Below are positions 10,689-21,468 of a stretch of DNA of 64,000 nucleotides, in pieces (position 1 is the first letter of the stretch; each line of letters opens with the position of its first letter). Source of the DNA: Larus michahellis (Eukaryota; Chordata; Aves; Charadriiformes; Laridae); NCBI RefSeq assembly GCF_964199755.1, contig NC_133930.1, forward strand, positions 30,929,071 to 30,993,070, in the 5' to 3' direction. The position numbers were made by a program, and so were the translations under genes. Under the pieces are notes generated by a model. The model searched no databases. It was not told where the DNA came from and saw nothing but the letters and a program-made list of their open reading frames with translations.

Positions 10689-13600
10689 GTAAGAAGCTGA
10701 GTTGTAAGAAGCGGTAGAACTGTTTGTTTCCTTTCAATGTATAAGCACAGAAATGTTAATTCCTGTTTTCATTCAGTGCTAGCGTTTGGGGTTTTTTCCC
10801 TTAGTGCTTTAAATAAAAAGGTCTTAGCTTTCACACTAAACTAGATATGCGTGCTTTGATGTGGGGCCAGGTTAAAATCCCTGTCAGTGTTTCAGCACAG
10901 ACACCGTTTCAGACAAGGTACCATTTGTATTGTGCAAAAAGTTTCATTGGGGCTGTCAAACCTGGGAATTGTCATGTATTCTTTAACATTGTCTGCAAAA
11001 ACTGTTGACATTTTTATAAACAGAACTTCCCCATCCAAGGCACTAACAATTGCCTGTTACCATGGCAGTGTTCTGAAAGCAGCAGCTGAGGGGCCGTGCA
11101 CACACATTCGCCTATTTTTAGGACAGCGTCACACTGCGTATGTGCACAAAGCAGGTGTCTGCAGGTATAAATAGCCCAGTTTGTCCCAAACTTGGGCAAG
11201 TGCATGCAAAAATGTTTAACTTTTCTGAACAGGGCAGATAGATAGATACTTTTGGTCCTTAAACATCCCATGTATATGGTAAGACATGACTTCGAAGATT
11301 AGGCTTATAATTGGAATTATATTATATTTTCTTCCAAATTTTGTTTTTCAGCTTTGTTCACGGTTGAAGCTCCCCAGACACTCTACACTGTGGAACATGG
11401 GAACAACGTGACCATGGAATGCACATTTCCAGTGAATGGGAAATTAAAGTTTAGAGATTTAAGTGTCAGCTGGGAAAAGAAAGATGAGTTAAAGAAGCAG
11501 GTTTATGTGCTTCTCAAAGGAAAGGAAGACTTCAAAAGCCAGCACAGTGACTTTAGGGGAAGAATAAAATTGTTGAAAGAGAATCTGAACTTGGGACAGT
11601 CTCTCCTTCAGATCACTGATGTGAGGCTCAGAGATGCAGGGTTTTACCGCTGCCTTATTGGCTATGGGGGAGCCGACTACAAGACGATCAATCTGAAAGT
11701 TAAGGGTGAGTGTGCTACTGCAGGAGGTTCAGTGCTATCTGATACTGTTAAAAGATTTCAGAGAAGCCCCTGTAGCGAGCTATGTCTGGGCTAGCATTTA
11801 AAGAAACCTCTCCACAGACAGGAGCCACCTCATGGACCTTGCATGGCTGTATAACTTTATGTTTCTGTCTAGGTTGAATCCATGTTCTGTCCTTTATTTC
11901 CCATAATGACATATGAGAAATGGTGTTGCAAAACCATTTAGACAGGACAAAGACCAGAAAGCTAACGCAGTTTTCTAAGTAGCGTGAAAATTGTAATAAA
12001 TCCTGTACCTCCAGTTACTATGGAGAGACACCATAGCAATATTTATTTTCCCTGTCGAGAGCATGTTTTACAAAATCCAAGCTGATGTACAGAAACTTGA
12101 CACAGGGGTTGGGGATAAAGAAAAGGTGTCTTGCTAATATATGCTCTTCTTCTAGCTTCCTATTAGTGATAATTTTCTTCCGTTTGTTTAGCTCCTTATA
12201 GAACTATAACCCAAGGAGTGGTGAGCATAGGAGACAACAATTGGAAGTTGACGTGTCAGTCAGAAGGATACCCACAAGCTGAAGTGATATGGCAAAACAG
12301 AGAATATGAAGATTTGACTGATAAGGCAAACACAAGTTATGAAACTGGAAGTGACCAGCTATATCGTGTGACAAGTACCCTTACAATCAAAAGCAGGGCT
12401 GATGAGGTTTTTTACTGTACATTCTGGAATAAAGAGCTGCAAGAAAATACATCTGCCATTTTACGCATAGCAGGTAACATTTCTAAATTTCACTTATGGT
12501 AACACACTTCAAGGTACTATGTCATTTTGTTCCAGTTGAATCAGCCACGATTTGTTTCTCTTTCCTATCTAATTTTGAAACGGCTAAAAAGAAATACCTG
12601 CGCGGTTAAGTTTCGCTATTAGCGTGTGCTTCCACCCTACTAACTTGTTCATCACGCATGTGTGGACAGAATTCAAGGATAGTAATTTTGCATGACCTAC
12701 AGTTAAGTGAAAATTGAGTCTGAGGGTTAAAAAAAGTTCCATTATTCGAAAAGCGTATAGCTCGGAGCCTAGGAAGGAAACCCTCCCATATAAATTAGAC
12801 ACACCTTCCAAGAATGTTCTGTTTTGCTGATGATAACTGTCAAATAAATTTGAAGAATATGGTCTTCTCCTGCCACTACAGCCTTTGCTTTGAGCATATT
12901 TAAATTTAACAAATCATACACAGATTGTTTTTCTCATAAAGTCTGGACTGAAGGAAGATGCGTGAATGGCGAAGACTAATACAATTTCTCATTGGACCTT
13001 TTAACTGGGCACCACCTCTACGCCTTTTGCTTTTGGTTACTCTTTTAATTTCTGGGTTGCACTGAGATATGTTTGCACAAGCTTTCAACCAGACTGGGGA
13101 CCTGATCCAACTCGAAAATAATATTTCTGTTTATCAGGCAGTTACTTGGTCAGGTCATTCCCCTGGTCCTGTTCACCATGCAGTTTTAAAAATGCCTCTG
13201 CTGGCACACTTTCTGGGACTGACAAGGGGTGGAAACAGGCAGCTGGGAGTGAGAAAGCCAAGTCATCCTTTCAACGAGTGGTGACCGGGCAAGTTTGGTT
13301 TTAACGAGAAGTGCCTCTGGGATTCAAGGAGGTCACTCACCCTTTGCATTCAGAGCTTTTCCAGATGAAAGGGACTCTCTTCTCTTTCTCAATCAGCTCC
13401 TTCCTGTAGTCCTGACGGGAAAGGAATCTAGATGTCACACTTTGTACCCTGGTGACAAGCAGGATTTGTGACTGGAATCAAAGGCACTATCGCATGGAAT
13501 GCAGGAAGCAAAGATAAATATGAATGAAATATGAATCATAGAATCGCCTAGGTTGGAAGGGACCTGTATGTTCTATCTTTTTTTTCCCCCCTTTATTGGG

Positions 13601-16600
13601 ATAATGAGATACGGTAAAGAGCACCATCAGCACCTGACCTTAGGCAAAATCTAAAATGCTGTTATCATGTCTGAACTGCTGATAGCAGAAATAACACGAT
13701 GCAAATGAAAGGAAAAGGGAGAAGCTTAAGCAATTATGTAATGTCTTTCCCCACCCACTTGTTTTTCTCGAAGATTCAGCTGATGGTGTTCTGTGGACTG
13801 AGAGCAGACGCTTTGTTGGAGCAATTCTCATTGTGACTGCTTTGTTTGGATCTGTGCTTCTATGTATGCTCTGCATAAAAAAAGGTATTCAAATTATTTA
13901 TTTCAGTGTATCATCTCAGTTACGATCAGTCTGTTCTGTTAATTCATCCTCACAGAGGTGGAATGAGATAATAAAAGTCTGCCTTAGACCTTTCATCCTG
14001 AAACCACTAAATTTTTTGCCCCATTGTTTATTTCTTTTTCTTTCTCCAACTTAGTTAAATACTATCAAGTTAGCAGAATGGAACAGGTTGTCAGCTCCCC
14101 ACAAACCAGTTACCAAGCATCTCTATTAATTTTTCTTATAGGTAGTGATGTAGAGCAGTAAGATTAGTGTCGAGTCTATTCAAACATCAAAGCATAGCTT
14201 ATGCACCCACTGCAAATTCAACTGTCCTATTCTGTGTCCTCCCTTTTGATCGGGAACCAGAATGTTAGGAGCAGACAGGACACAAGAGGGTTTTTAGAGT
14301 TTTTTTTCCTGCATTTGCTGAAAAATTTCACTGAACTGTGACAGCATGTTTTTTTAAGTGATCTAATTGTTATGAATTCTACATGTATTTTTATTCTGGT
14401 TAAAACACCATAAGAACGGTGGATTACATATAAAATGATATGGTTTTGAGTCTGAAAGACTCCCCTGTGGCTTCATACCACTTGATTCATTTCCTTTTTA
14501 AGTTTTGAGCTTTTTCAGTTCACTTCAATGACTTGAACTGGACATTTTCAGCATCACATTATGCTGAAGAGCTAAAGCGTTGGTGGTAATTTGTTTTCAC
14601 TTGCTAACCAAAGAAAAAACTTAGAGAAATTTTTAGGTTATCTAAGGATGAAAAGAATACAGTTTGCCCTCAAATTAAAGCAAAAATGTTTGAAATGTGT
14701 TGCTTAACTTGAAATAAGTACTGTTACTTTTTTTTCTTTGGTTGGTTGGTTGTATTTTTTTTTCCCTTGTAGTGAAGGTAAGTGTGTTTGAGGATTCTAT
14801 ATTCAGAAATTCTATATTCAGGATTCTATATTTTCTCTCTCTCTCTCTCTCTCATATATATTCTCTATTCAGAATCTATATATAGGTTCTATATTCTATA
14901 TTCACTCTTCATTTTAACAGATACAATAAAGTCATGTAGATCTCAGAACATCCATAGGAGTCATTAGAAAATGTTGAAAGGAAAAGTGTTTTTGCTGAAC
15001 ATTCTAGTTTTGGCCAGAAGCCTTCCTCTGTATAACAAATTTGTGTGGTTTTTTAGCTGATGCATAGTTACTTCTTGTTTTCCAAATAACTTTTTGAGTT
15101 TTTGGGGGGTCAAGTTGTCTGCAGAGAAAAAGTACAGGAGGCATTGAAGCTGATACAGCTTTATCATATTATACTGGTATGACTCTGTAAATTATTACCA
15201 GAAATGCTCCCAAAACCTCAACATGATAGTGGACTAAATGCACCTGTCAAAATTCTTGAATTTGATAGGAGGTGTAAATGTGCGTAGCTAACATGAAACT
15301 CATCCGGAACTAATGCAAAGGCTAGTTGTACTGTCTTTCCAAGTGGTATCTCAAAAGCTTCCACGCTAAGAGAGATGTACTTTCGGAGGGGGTATAGCAG
15401 AACTGTTGGTTTTCCTGTCTCCCAGCTCTCTTTTCCTCAGTGAAAACCAGAAACAGCCCTAATTTCTGCCTGGAAATTACATCTATAAGCAAATTCTATA
15501 CTGAGCATTCATGTTCAAGTTCCACAAAATAAATACAAGATAGAACTAAATGTGGATTTTCAGTGTTTTGGTCACAAATGCATCTCCTGGATTACAGGAG
15601 CTTAACAGGCTTGCAGGTGATGCTAGCAGACTGCAGAAGGCAGGGTTAGGGTAGATAATGCTGCATGTGTGAGAATATACTTGTCCTAAGAACGTGATAG
15701 GAATAGGAGCAGAACATGAAAGTGGAAGAAGGGACAGCAAACTCCTTGACTTCTCAAAAGATTCCCTTCTGGGGATTTCAGTGAAGGTCAGAAGTTTCCT
15801 GGGTTGCTTGAGTAATATTTATTGTTTGTGTTTATACATGATAATGTATATACATGTCACAATGTATGTGATTTTCATGATTATGTTATTTATATATGTG
15901 TGAGTGTAATAAACTACAAGTTGATTCAGAAGCTAAAGTAGTAGCAACAAGTTTTTCCTTCACAACACAAGCTGCCCTACGTGACCAGACAAGTGATTCT
16001 TTCAGAATGGAACCTTTCTGGAATATGGGCTTTTTTCCCCTCAAAAAGCATCAAGAAGGTGATCCCCTTCTTGTTCCCTGTTGCCCAATATATTCAAATT
16101 CTAGGTGAAAATATACAATGGAAAACCATTTGAACAAGTATTTTTCAGTGATATTAGTGTATAGTATCGATGGAGTTCTGACTTAGAAGTGAGGAAAGGA
16201 AATTGGAAAGGAAACTGACAGACTGGGAGCACTGAAGAATATATTTTAAAGTCTTTGAAGAAATTGAGTGTTTTGAGAACCAATGATTACACTGTGCTAA
16301 GTGTGCCTTTACCACCACTGTGCTTAAGCACCCATTAGATCTCAAGTATTTTGTTTTCTTTTTGATTTTTCTCTCTTGTTTTCTTTCAGCTAGAGCAAAT
16401 AAGAACAACAGAACACCTGTGGCTAGTTCATCAATAGCAAGTACGTACATACGGCATAAATCTAGCTCTGTGTGATTCTTGTGGAAATAATTGCTCGAGA
16501 GTTTACTTTGTAATGGTGACAAGAAAATGCAGATTTACATCCAACTTTCGTTTTGCTTTCTACTTTTCACTTATGCAACAACTATAAATTACAATCAAAG

Positions 16601-18488
16601 AGTAATTTTTCATTACTGTGTCACCTTCTTGAAAGGAAAACATGGAAGAAAAAGCATACTTGTTCCAGGAGCACGTCCAGAAAAGAACAGAGTGGTGTGC
16701 TGTGTTTTGGAAAGTCTGTGATAGGATGGGACATGCTCCCTGGAACACCTGCCTCAGGGTGGCAGCACACGGTGGTGTGAGGCTCTGTGCTGCAATTTGA
16801 GCCATGCTGGCATGATCCTGTGTTTTCCCTGATATGATAGTGTGCATTTGAGGGTCTTTGTCACAACATTGAGGACAGACGGTTTGGCCCTGTTGAGAGA
16901 AACACGGGAAGAAGCTTTAACGTCCCTAACAGTTTCTGTTTCCTCCTGTTGAGATAGTTGATGCTATTTGCTATGAGCAAATCTCAGTGAATGGCCGGTA
17001 CCACCATGACAGTCAGAAATGGAGGAAAGAGTGGAGAGAGTTAATATTTACTGTGTGAGAGAAGAGATTAAAATCCTTTAGTCATGATGGCTCATGGCTG
17101 GGTTTATTTTGGTTTTGTGTTTTTGTTTTTTAATTTGTTGTGGGGTTTTCTTTGGACACCACTTCAAATTAAACTGCTGCCTGAAAGTTAGTTCATACCG
17201 GCAGTTGGGGTTTTTCCTATGAAAACCTCTCTTGAGAATAATTACCCCAAATGGACAAAACATTTGGTTTTAATCTCTTCTCCTGATCTGCATTTAAGTC
17301 ACGTTGTTCCTGGATGGCCTGAGATAGCAGCTTTTAGCAAAGATTTATCGCTATATGAAAAGTTTAAGCTATGCTGACTGTTATCTGTATGTATGTCGTT
17401 TTTTTAAAGAGTTGTCAAAAGATAAGGACACACATGACTGCAAAGATGCTGCTTTTGAAGACGAAGAGCTGAAATGTAAGTATAAATGATAAAGGGAATA
17501 ATAGTAGCAAATTGCACACAGCATCAATCATTTGTGGTCATCCGAGCCTTGATTCACGGCTGGTTTATTTAGTCCCTTGTTTCAACAGACAGAGCCTTCA
17601 AGAGAAGTGGAGCCTCCCGTTCTCTGTCTTACAAACTCACCATCATAACTCATTGTGTACTGGAAGTTATATCAAATAATTAATCTGGTTTTAAACATGA
17701 AAATAAAAGCCATGCTAAGGAAAATGGGATGTGGAGATACATAACAACCCAAATTAGTATTTTCCTTAGCTCACACTTCTGCTACAGAAAGAGTTGTGCA
17801 AGCACAACTGAAGGAGTGGGATGGCAATAGGTAGAGAGACCTTAACCCATCAGGGCCACTCAAGCAACTCTCAAGCCGTGAGATTCTGTCTCAGCAAAGC
17901 AAGAAAATAAATGACCTAATCTCTGTAGGCTCTGAAACATACTGTGGTATGGAACAGGAGGGTGAATTTTTTCTTTCATGTTCTCGCTGACTTCTGAAGC
18001 ACTACATCAATTACATCCCGAATCCCTCCCTGCTACACTTTACTGGTATAAACATAAACAAAGGTAAGCCTGCTGGTCTTGCAGGTATAGATCTCCCAGT
18101 TAAAAAGTCAGGGCCTGGGGATACGCTGCTAGGGATGCCAACAGATAGAGCACTGAATGTATCTGAAAGACTTTAAAAGAAGATTTTAAAAGAATGGGGG
18201 ACCTAAGCCACAGCAATTTCACCGTACTTGCTAAAGAGCACTTCCCACCTGTGTGTTTGAACTACCACTTTATTTCCTCCCATGATGATCTTCTTTTTCC
18301 ATTTGACCTTTTAATTAATTTCATTTCAGATCTTTAATTTTGACAATGAAGGAAATTTTTTGGGTACCTCCAAACTCTAGGAAAGAGTCCCAAAGCCATT
18401 AAATGTTCTGTGACATCATCATTTTGTAATCTGATATTTTTTTCATATAATTCTTTCTTTTACAGATATGCAAATTGAGAAGACCTAG
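10634..18488 (+). CDS. CD274: CD274 (PD-L1), complete coding region, 7 coding exons
   Basis: Programmed death-ligand 1, a type I membrane protein that binds PD-1 on T cells and dampens their response. Coding exons: 10634-10688, 11352-11705, 12192-12473, 13774-13884, 16390-16440, 17410-17475, 18466-18488, giving 313 residues (human 290). Every junction is GT-AG and phase 1. Order: signal peptide 1-18, IgV 19-136, IgC 137-230, transmembrane helix about 244-265, then a tail of about 48 residues. The signal end (YWHFLNA) and the G-strand (YGGADYK) closely match human PD-L1 as I recall it. Predicted disulfides are C42-C119 and C158-C212; N-glycosylation sites N37, N183, N222. The tail keeps a DTH triplet shared with mammals, then extends further and contains an ITIM-shaped LKYMQI. 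Upstream is a CpG-island promoter; PDCD1LG2, a paralogue, is downstream. Exon ends were inferred from splice signals and phase, without transcript data. Confidence 0.96.
11352..11705 (+). CDS. CD274: CD274 IgV-domain exon (PD-1-binding domain)
   Basis: The exon encodes residues 19-136, one V-set Ig domain. Landmarks are C42 (M-E-C), W59 (V-S-W-E), R89, the D-A-G-F-Y-R-C motif ending at C119 and the G-strand GGADYK at 124-129. N37-V-T is a glycosylation site. The acceptor is TTTGTTTTTCAG; the donor is AAG|GGTGAG, read as G|GT at 11706-11707 to keep phase 1. Aligned from memory, the human PD-1-contact residues A121 and Y123 are kept (A126, Y128), M115 is leucine, R125 is threonine, and Y56 falls on serine 58. 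Confidence 0.95.
12192..12473 (+). CDS. CD274: CD274 IgC-domain exon
   Basis: The exon encodes residues 137-230, one C-set Ig domain. It starts A-P-Y-R and has C158 (L-T-C-Q-S-E-G-Y-P), W170, and C212 in F-Y-C-T-F-W-N. Glycosylation sites N183-T-S and N222-T-S. Acceptor TTGTTTAG; donor GCAG|GTAACA at 12474. The same core (CQSEG.P.AEV.WQN and FWNKEL) recurs in the PDCD1LG2 IgC exon. Confidence 0.95.
13532..13567 (-). mobile_element. CR1 LINE 3'-end remnant
   Basis: GAATCATAGAATCGCCTAGG plus TTGGAAGGGACC matches the reverse complement of the CR1 3' tail. Only about 36 bases remain, in the CD274 intron before the transmembrane exon. Confidence 0.8.
13774..13884 (+). CDS. CD274: CD274 stalk and transmembrane exon
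   Basis: The exon encodes residues 231-267: a short acidic stalk, R-R at 242-243, a hydrophobic helix about 244-265, and K-K at the cytoplasmic side. Acceptor TTTCTCGAAG; donor AAAAAG|GTATTC at 13885. The exon is 111 bases, phase 1 at both ends. Confidence 0.93.
14790..14911. repeat. TTCTATATTCAG-type and CT microsatellite cluster
   Basis: Several degenerate copies of ATTCTATATTCAG flank an uninterrupted CT run (about 14833-14853) and a short TA run. The cluster lies in the CD274 intron after the transmembrane exon. Confidence 0.85.
16390..16440 (+). CDS. CD274: CD274 cytoplasmic exon 1
   Basis: Encodes residues 268-284, basic then Ser/Thr-rich (ARANKNNRTPVASSSIA). Acceptor TTTTCTTTCAG, donor GCAA|GTACGT at 16441. 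It is 51 bases, phase 1 at both ends, so skipping it would keep the frame. Confidence 0.88.
17410..17475 (+). CDS. CD274: CD274 cytoplasmic exon 2
   Basis: Encodes residues 285-306, highly charged: it starts K-L-S-K-D-K-D-T-H, then an acidic run ending E-D-E-E-L-K. The D-T-H echoes the end of the mammalian tail. The acceptor TTTTTTAAAG is weaker than the others; using the next AG, two bases on, would put a stop in frame. Donor AAAT|GTAAGT at 17476. Confidence 0.85.
18466..18488 (+). CDS. CD274: CD274 terminal coding exon (YMQIEKT-stop)
   Basis: After TTTCTTTTACAG the exon completes a tyrosine codon split as T|AT and encodes YMQIEKT followed by TAG at 18486-18488. The junction with the preceding exon creates L305-K-Y-M-Q-I310. 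Mammalian PD-L1 as I recall it ends soon after its DTH motif and has no equivalent tyrosine. Confidence 0.85.
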
Positions 18489-18713
18489 AGAAAGCATGGG
18501 AAGCTTTTTTTCCTCTGCGGTGAAGTTTTGACAGCTCAGATGTTCTGTGTTCTGTCTGTTAAGGGGGATATTAAGTTTTTGTTTTTGTTGTGTGATGGCA
18601 ATCTTCTTCCATATCACGTTAAGTCAGGAAAAACTGCAATGAAGTTAATAGAATTATTATTCCATAAAAAGTCCTTGGATTCAGGCTTCTGTACATGTGA
18701 CTAGGTTTGGAGG

Positions 18714-18723
18714 TATTTATTTA
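18714..18723 (+). promoter_or_regulatory. CD274: AU-rich element in CD274 3' UTR
   Basis: TATTTATTTA contains two overlapping ATTTA pentamers, the core recognised by mRNA-decay factors such as tristetraprolin. Mammalian PD-L1 mRNA is known to be destabilised through 3' UTR AREs, so conservation of the control is plausible. Confidence 0.6.
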
Positions 18724-19476
18724 AATATCCAGGTTTCTGCTTTCTCAAGTTCATGCACTTTCAAAGACACATTTCATTAAAAATATCTTTAAGGTTAAGC
18801 ACTTTAGGTCTATGACCGTCATGAATTTCATGGCCAGTTCTTGAATAGACCATCTTCTGGCTTTTTTTTTCTTTACCACTTGAGCTCTTGGTTCCCTGTA
18901 GAGATTTTGTATTCCAGCTTTTGGAGGATTTTTTCAATACTTTGATCCTCATAAAAGATAAAGGTGCAACAAGACGGGATGCCATACAGACAGGGCGTTT
19001 TCTGTCCTTAGTGTAGATCTTAAAATACAAGATACTCACAGCTAACCCTGAAAAAGCTGCTGTAACCCTCTTGGCAACTATGGCTTGGAAATTATTAGAT
19101 AACACTGAACTTCTTGATCTCTTTCTCTGACATGTGTTTTGGGGATTTAATTTCCTCGTGATATAGCTGGCACTACTTGGTTACTGCTCATTACTCTTCA
19201 GATTTGCCATTTGGGGATAAGGCAACTCTTCAGACATTCAGGAAGAACCGCTCTTCATTTGGACTTCCGTTTTGTTCATCGTGGGCGTAGAAGGAGAACC
19301 TTCTCACTTCTAGCACATGAAGTACATGCTCTTGTGATTCCTTAAGAAATGCTGAGGGAACATTCCATTTCTTAAGCTATTGCTGTGTTACATTTTGCTA
19401 GTTGCATAGCTTTTTGGGGGGGTCACACACAGGTGGAAAATATTTATTACAAGGCTATTCACAGTTATATTTTTTT

Positions 19477-19482
19477 AATAAA
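19477..19482 (+). terminator. CD274: CD274 polyadenylation signal
   Basis: Canonical AATAAA, the first after the stop codon, with GT-rich sequence 15-40 bases downstream. Confidence 0.7.
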
Positions 19483-19843
19483 ATATGTTTTGTTTTTCTT
19501 GTGTTTTTTCCGTGTCTGTCTGACTTGTCAATAAGCAGTGTTAGCACTGCTTGTGTTTTTTCTGGGAAATTCAGGTGTCTAAGATTTGGGTACAGAACAG
19601 TGTCTATGCCCATGTTATCCCTCTAATGGCTCCCACAAAGAAGAGACAGAGGAGATCTGGAATCTCACTGGACTGAGAGTTTGGTTTTCTTTCAGTTTAA
19701 AACAAATGAGTCTGTTGTGCAGTCCTAAGGATGTGAATGCAGCCCTCATCCAAAGGCTTCGATCTAGCTAATGTAAAGTTGTGTTTAATACATCTCGGAA
19801 AGCTACCCTATATACTAGGACAGAGAAATGTGTTTCATAACCA

Positions 19844-19894
19844 TAACTGAGACCTCAGTCTCAGTCTACCTCTGAGGTCGGTAGACCTCAGTTA
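19844..19894. repeat. Imperfect 51-bp inverted repeat (hairpin)
   Basis: Outer arms TAACTGAG (19844-19851) and CTCAGTTA (19887-19894) enclose inner arms TCTACC (19865-19870) and GGTAGA (19880-19885), with further CTGAGGT/ACCTCAG complementarity. It lies about 360 bases after the CD274 polyadenylation signal. Confidence 0.75.
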
Positions 19895-21408
19895 AGTAAA
19901 ATAGTTACTGTAAAGTGATTTCCCTAATTCACTGTAGAGCTTACATATTCTGATACTGATTTTTGACATTTGATTCTTCAAGGACTCTATGTGAACTTGA
20001 ACATCTCCTCCTGCTTCCCAACATGCTTTTTGAGGCCACAGTCTGGGCATCACTGAAGGTGATGACCAGTTTTTAATTATTCCCGCAGTGCAAGAATGGC
20101 TTTGGAAATATTAGGGCCATTTGTAGAAAAAGCACTGACTCTCCTCAAGTGGAGTTTCATATCACCACATAAATCATTCCCCTTCCAGTCAACCTCTTCA
20201 TTTTCTACTTCCTCTTTGAGACTGCAACAGCTGTTTGCATATTAAAGTAAAAGTAAAAAGTCTACTCCTTTTAGTTCTTATCAGCCTTTGCACGACAGTG
20301 CTGTTAGTGCATGCTTAGTATCACAAAACTGAAGTCGATGTCTTTATCGAGCTCCACCAGACAGCAGGAACTGTTACATTTATCTTTTCCCAGCAGGAGA
20401 AAAGGTAAGTTACTGTTGACAGTGCTGTATATCAGATGAATAAGATAATGAAATGAGGCGTTATAAATATATTTTTAAATTCTGTAGCTGAACCCTGCCA
20501 TCCAAAATGCCAGTGCTTGAATTCCTGAGTGGTTGATAGGAAGCTTGAAATTTTGCTACTTCATTAGACAAACAGGATGTGTGGTGGATAACAGATGATG
20601 TGAAAAGACCTGTCCTTACTAAATAACCTCTACTTTGTATTTCTCTGACATCCAAATCAGAACTTGTCTAATCTAATTTTAGAAATTTTACAAATTAGGC
20701 TTTTAGGATAAGCTAAGTCTCTCTGCTTCCTTTTTATGGATACAGGGAGACAGGCCCACATGCTTATTCTCCAATGCCATGAGTTGTCTTGGCACAGTTA
20801 CTTTCCACTTGTGACAGAAGGAGAATAAGCACCTAAATGAAGAGATGACACATTTAGGTCATGAGAACAAGGTGAGAGGAAATCCTGCCTATCCTAACAC
20901 AAAAAATGTACTTAAACACCATATTTGTAATAATCTTGTTTCCTTCAGTTAGCGATTTTTGCATCCTACTTTGGTGTTTTTGGATATCTGGAAAAAGAAA
21001 TCAGCAAGAAGCTAGAGCAGACTCAGCTTCAGTAAGCTGCATTTTGCTTCCTAATGGCCAAGCATTGTTAGATGCCTAGAAGTGCTCAGAAAAGCCTGGT
21101 TCATGTGCACAAACTAAATTGGCTTATTAGTATTTGAGTTCAGGACTCATTCTTTTGAAAAATATTTTGTGATGTGACATTTAATTTTGTAGAATATGAA
21201 TGCTATTACTAATAACAATTACATTAAAGAATAACTAGTAGTAAGAAAAATAGAATCATTGATATTGACCTGCAGGGCTTTTCATGGAGCTGCATGAAGG
21301 ATGTGTGTCCCTTTTCCCTTTTGGCCAAAAAAGTAACTTAAATGTCCTTGAGTGATATGTACCAATGGTGCATCATTCAAGTGTGGGCTAACCAGCAAAA
21401 TGGCAGAG

Positions 21409-21468
21409 ATGTTAACAGTGGAACTTCTGCTTTTGCAGATGTTACCAATGGGACTTCTGCTTTTGCAG
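21409..21468. repeat. 30-bp tandem duplication, two copies
   Basis: Two adjacent 30-base units that start ATGTTA and end GACTTCTGCTTTTGCAG or AACTTCTGCTTTTGCAG differ at three positions. Each ends with a polypyrimidine-CAG that resembles a splice acceptor. Confidence 0.9.

Larger units (their letters stand above)
18489..19510 (+). other. CD274: CD274 3' UTR
   Basis: About 1 kb follows the stop before the first AATAAA (19477-19482), itself followed by a GT-rich stretch (TTGTGTTTTTTCCGTGTCTG) suitable as a downstream element. It holds an AU-rich element at 18714-18723 and a second ATTTA near 19442. The end point is approximate. Confidence 0.7.
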
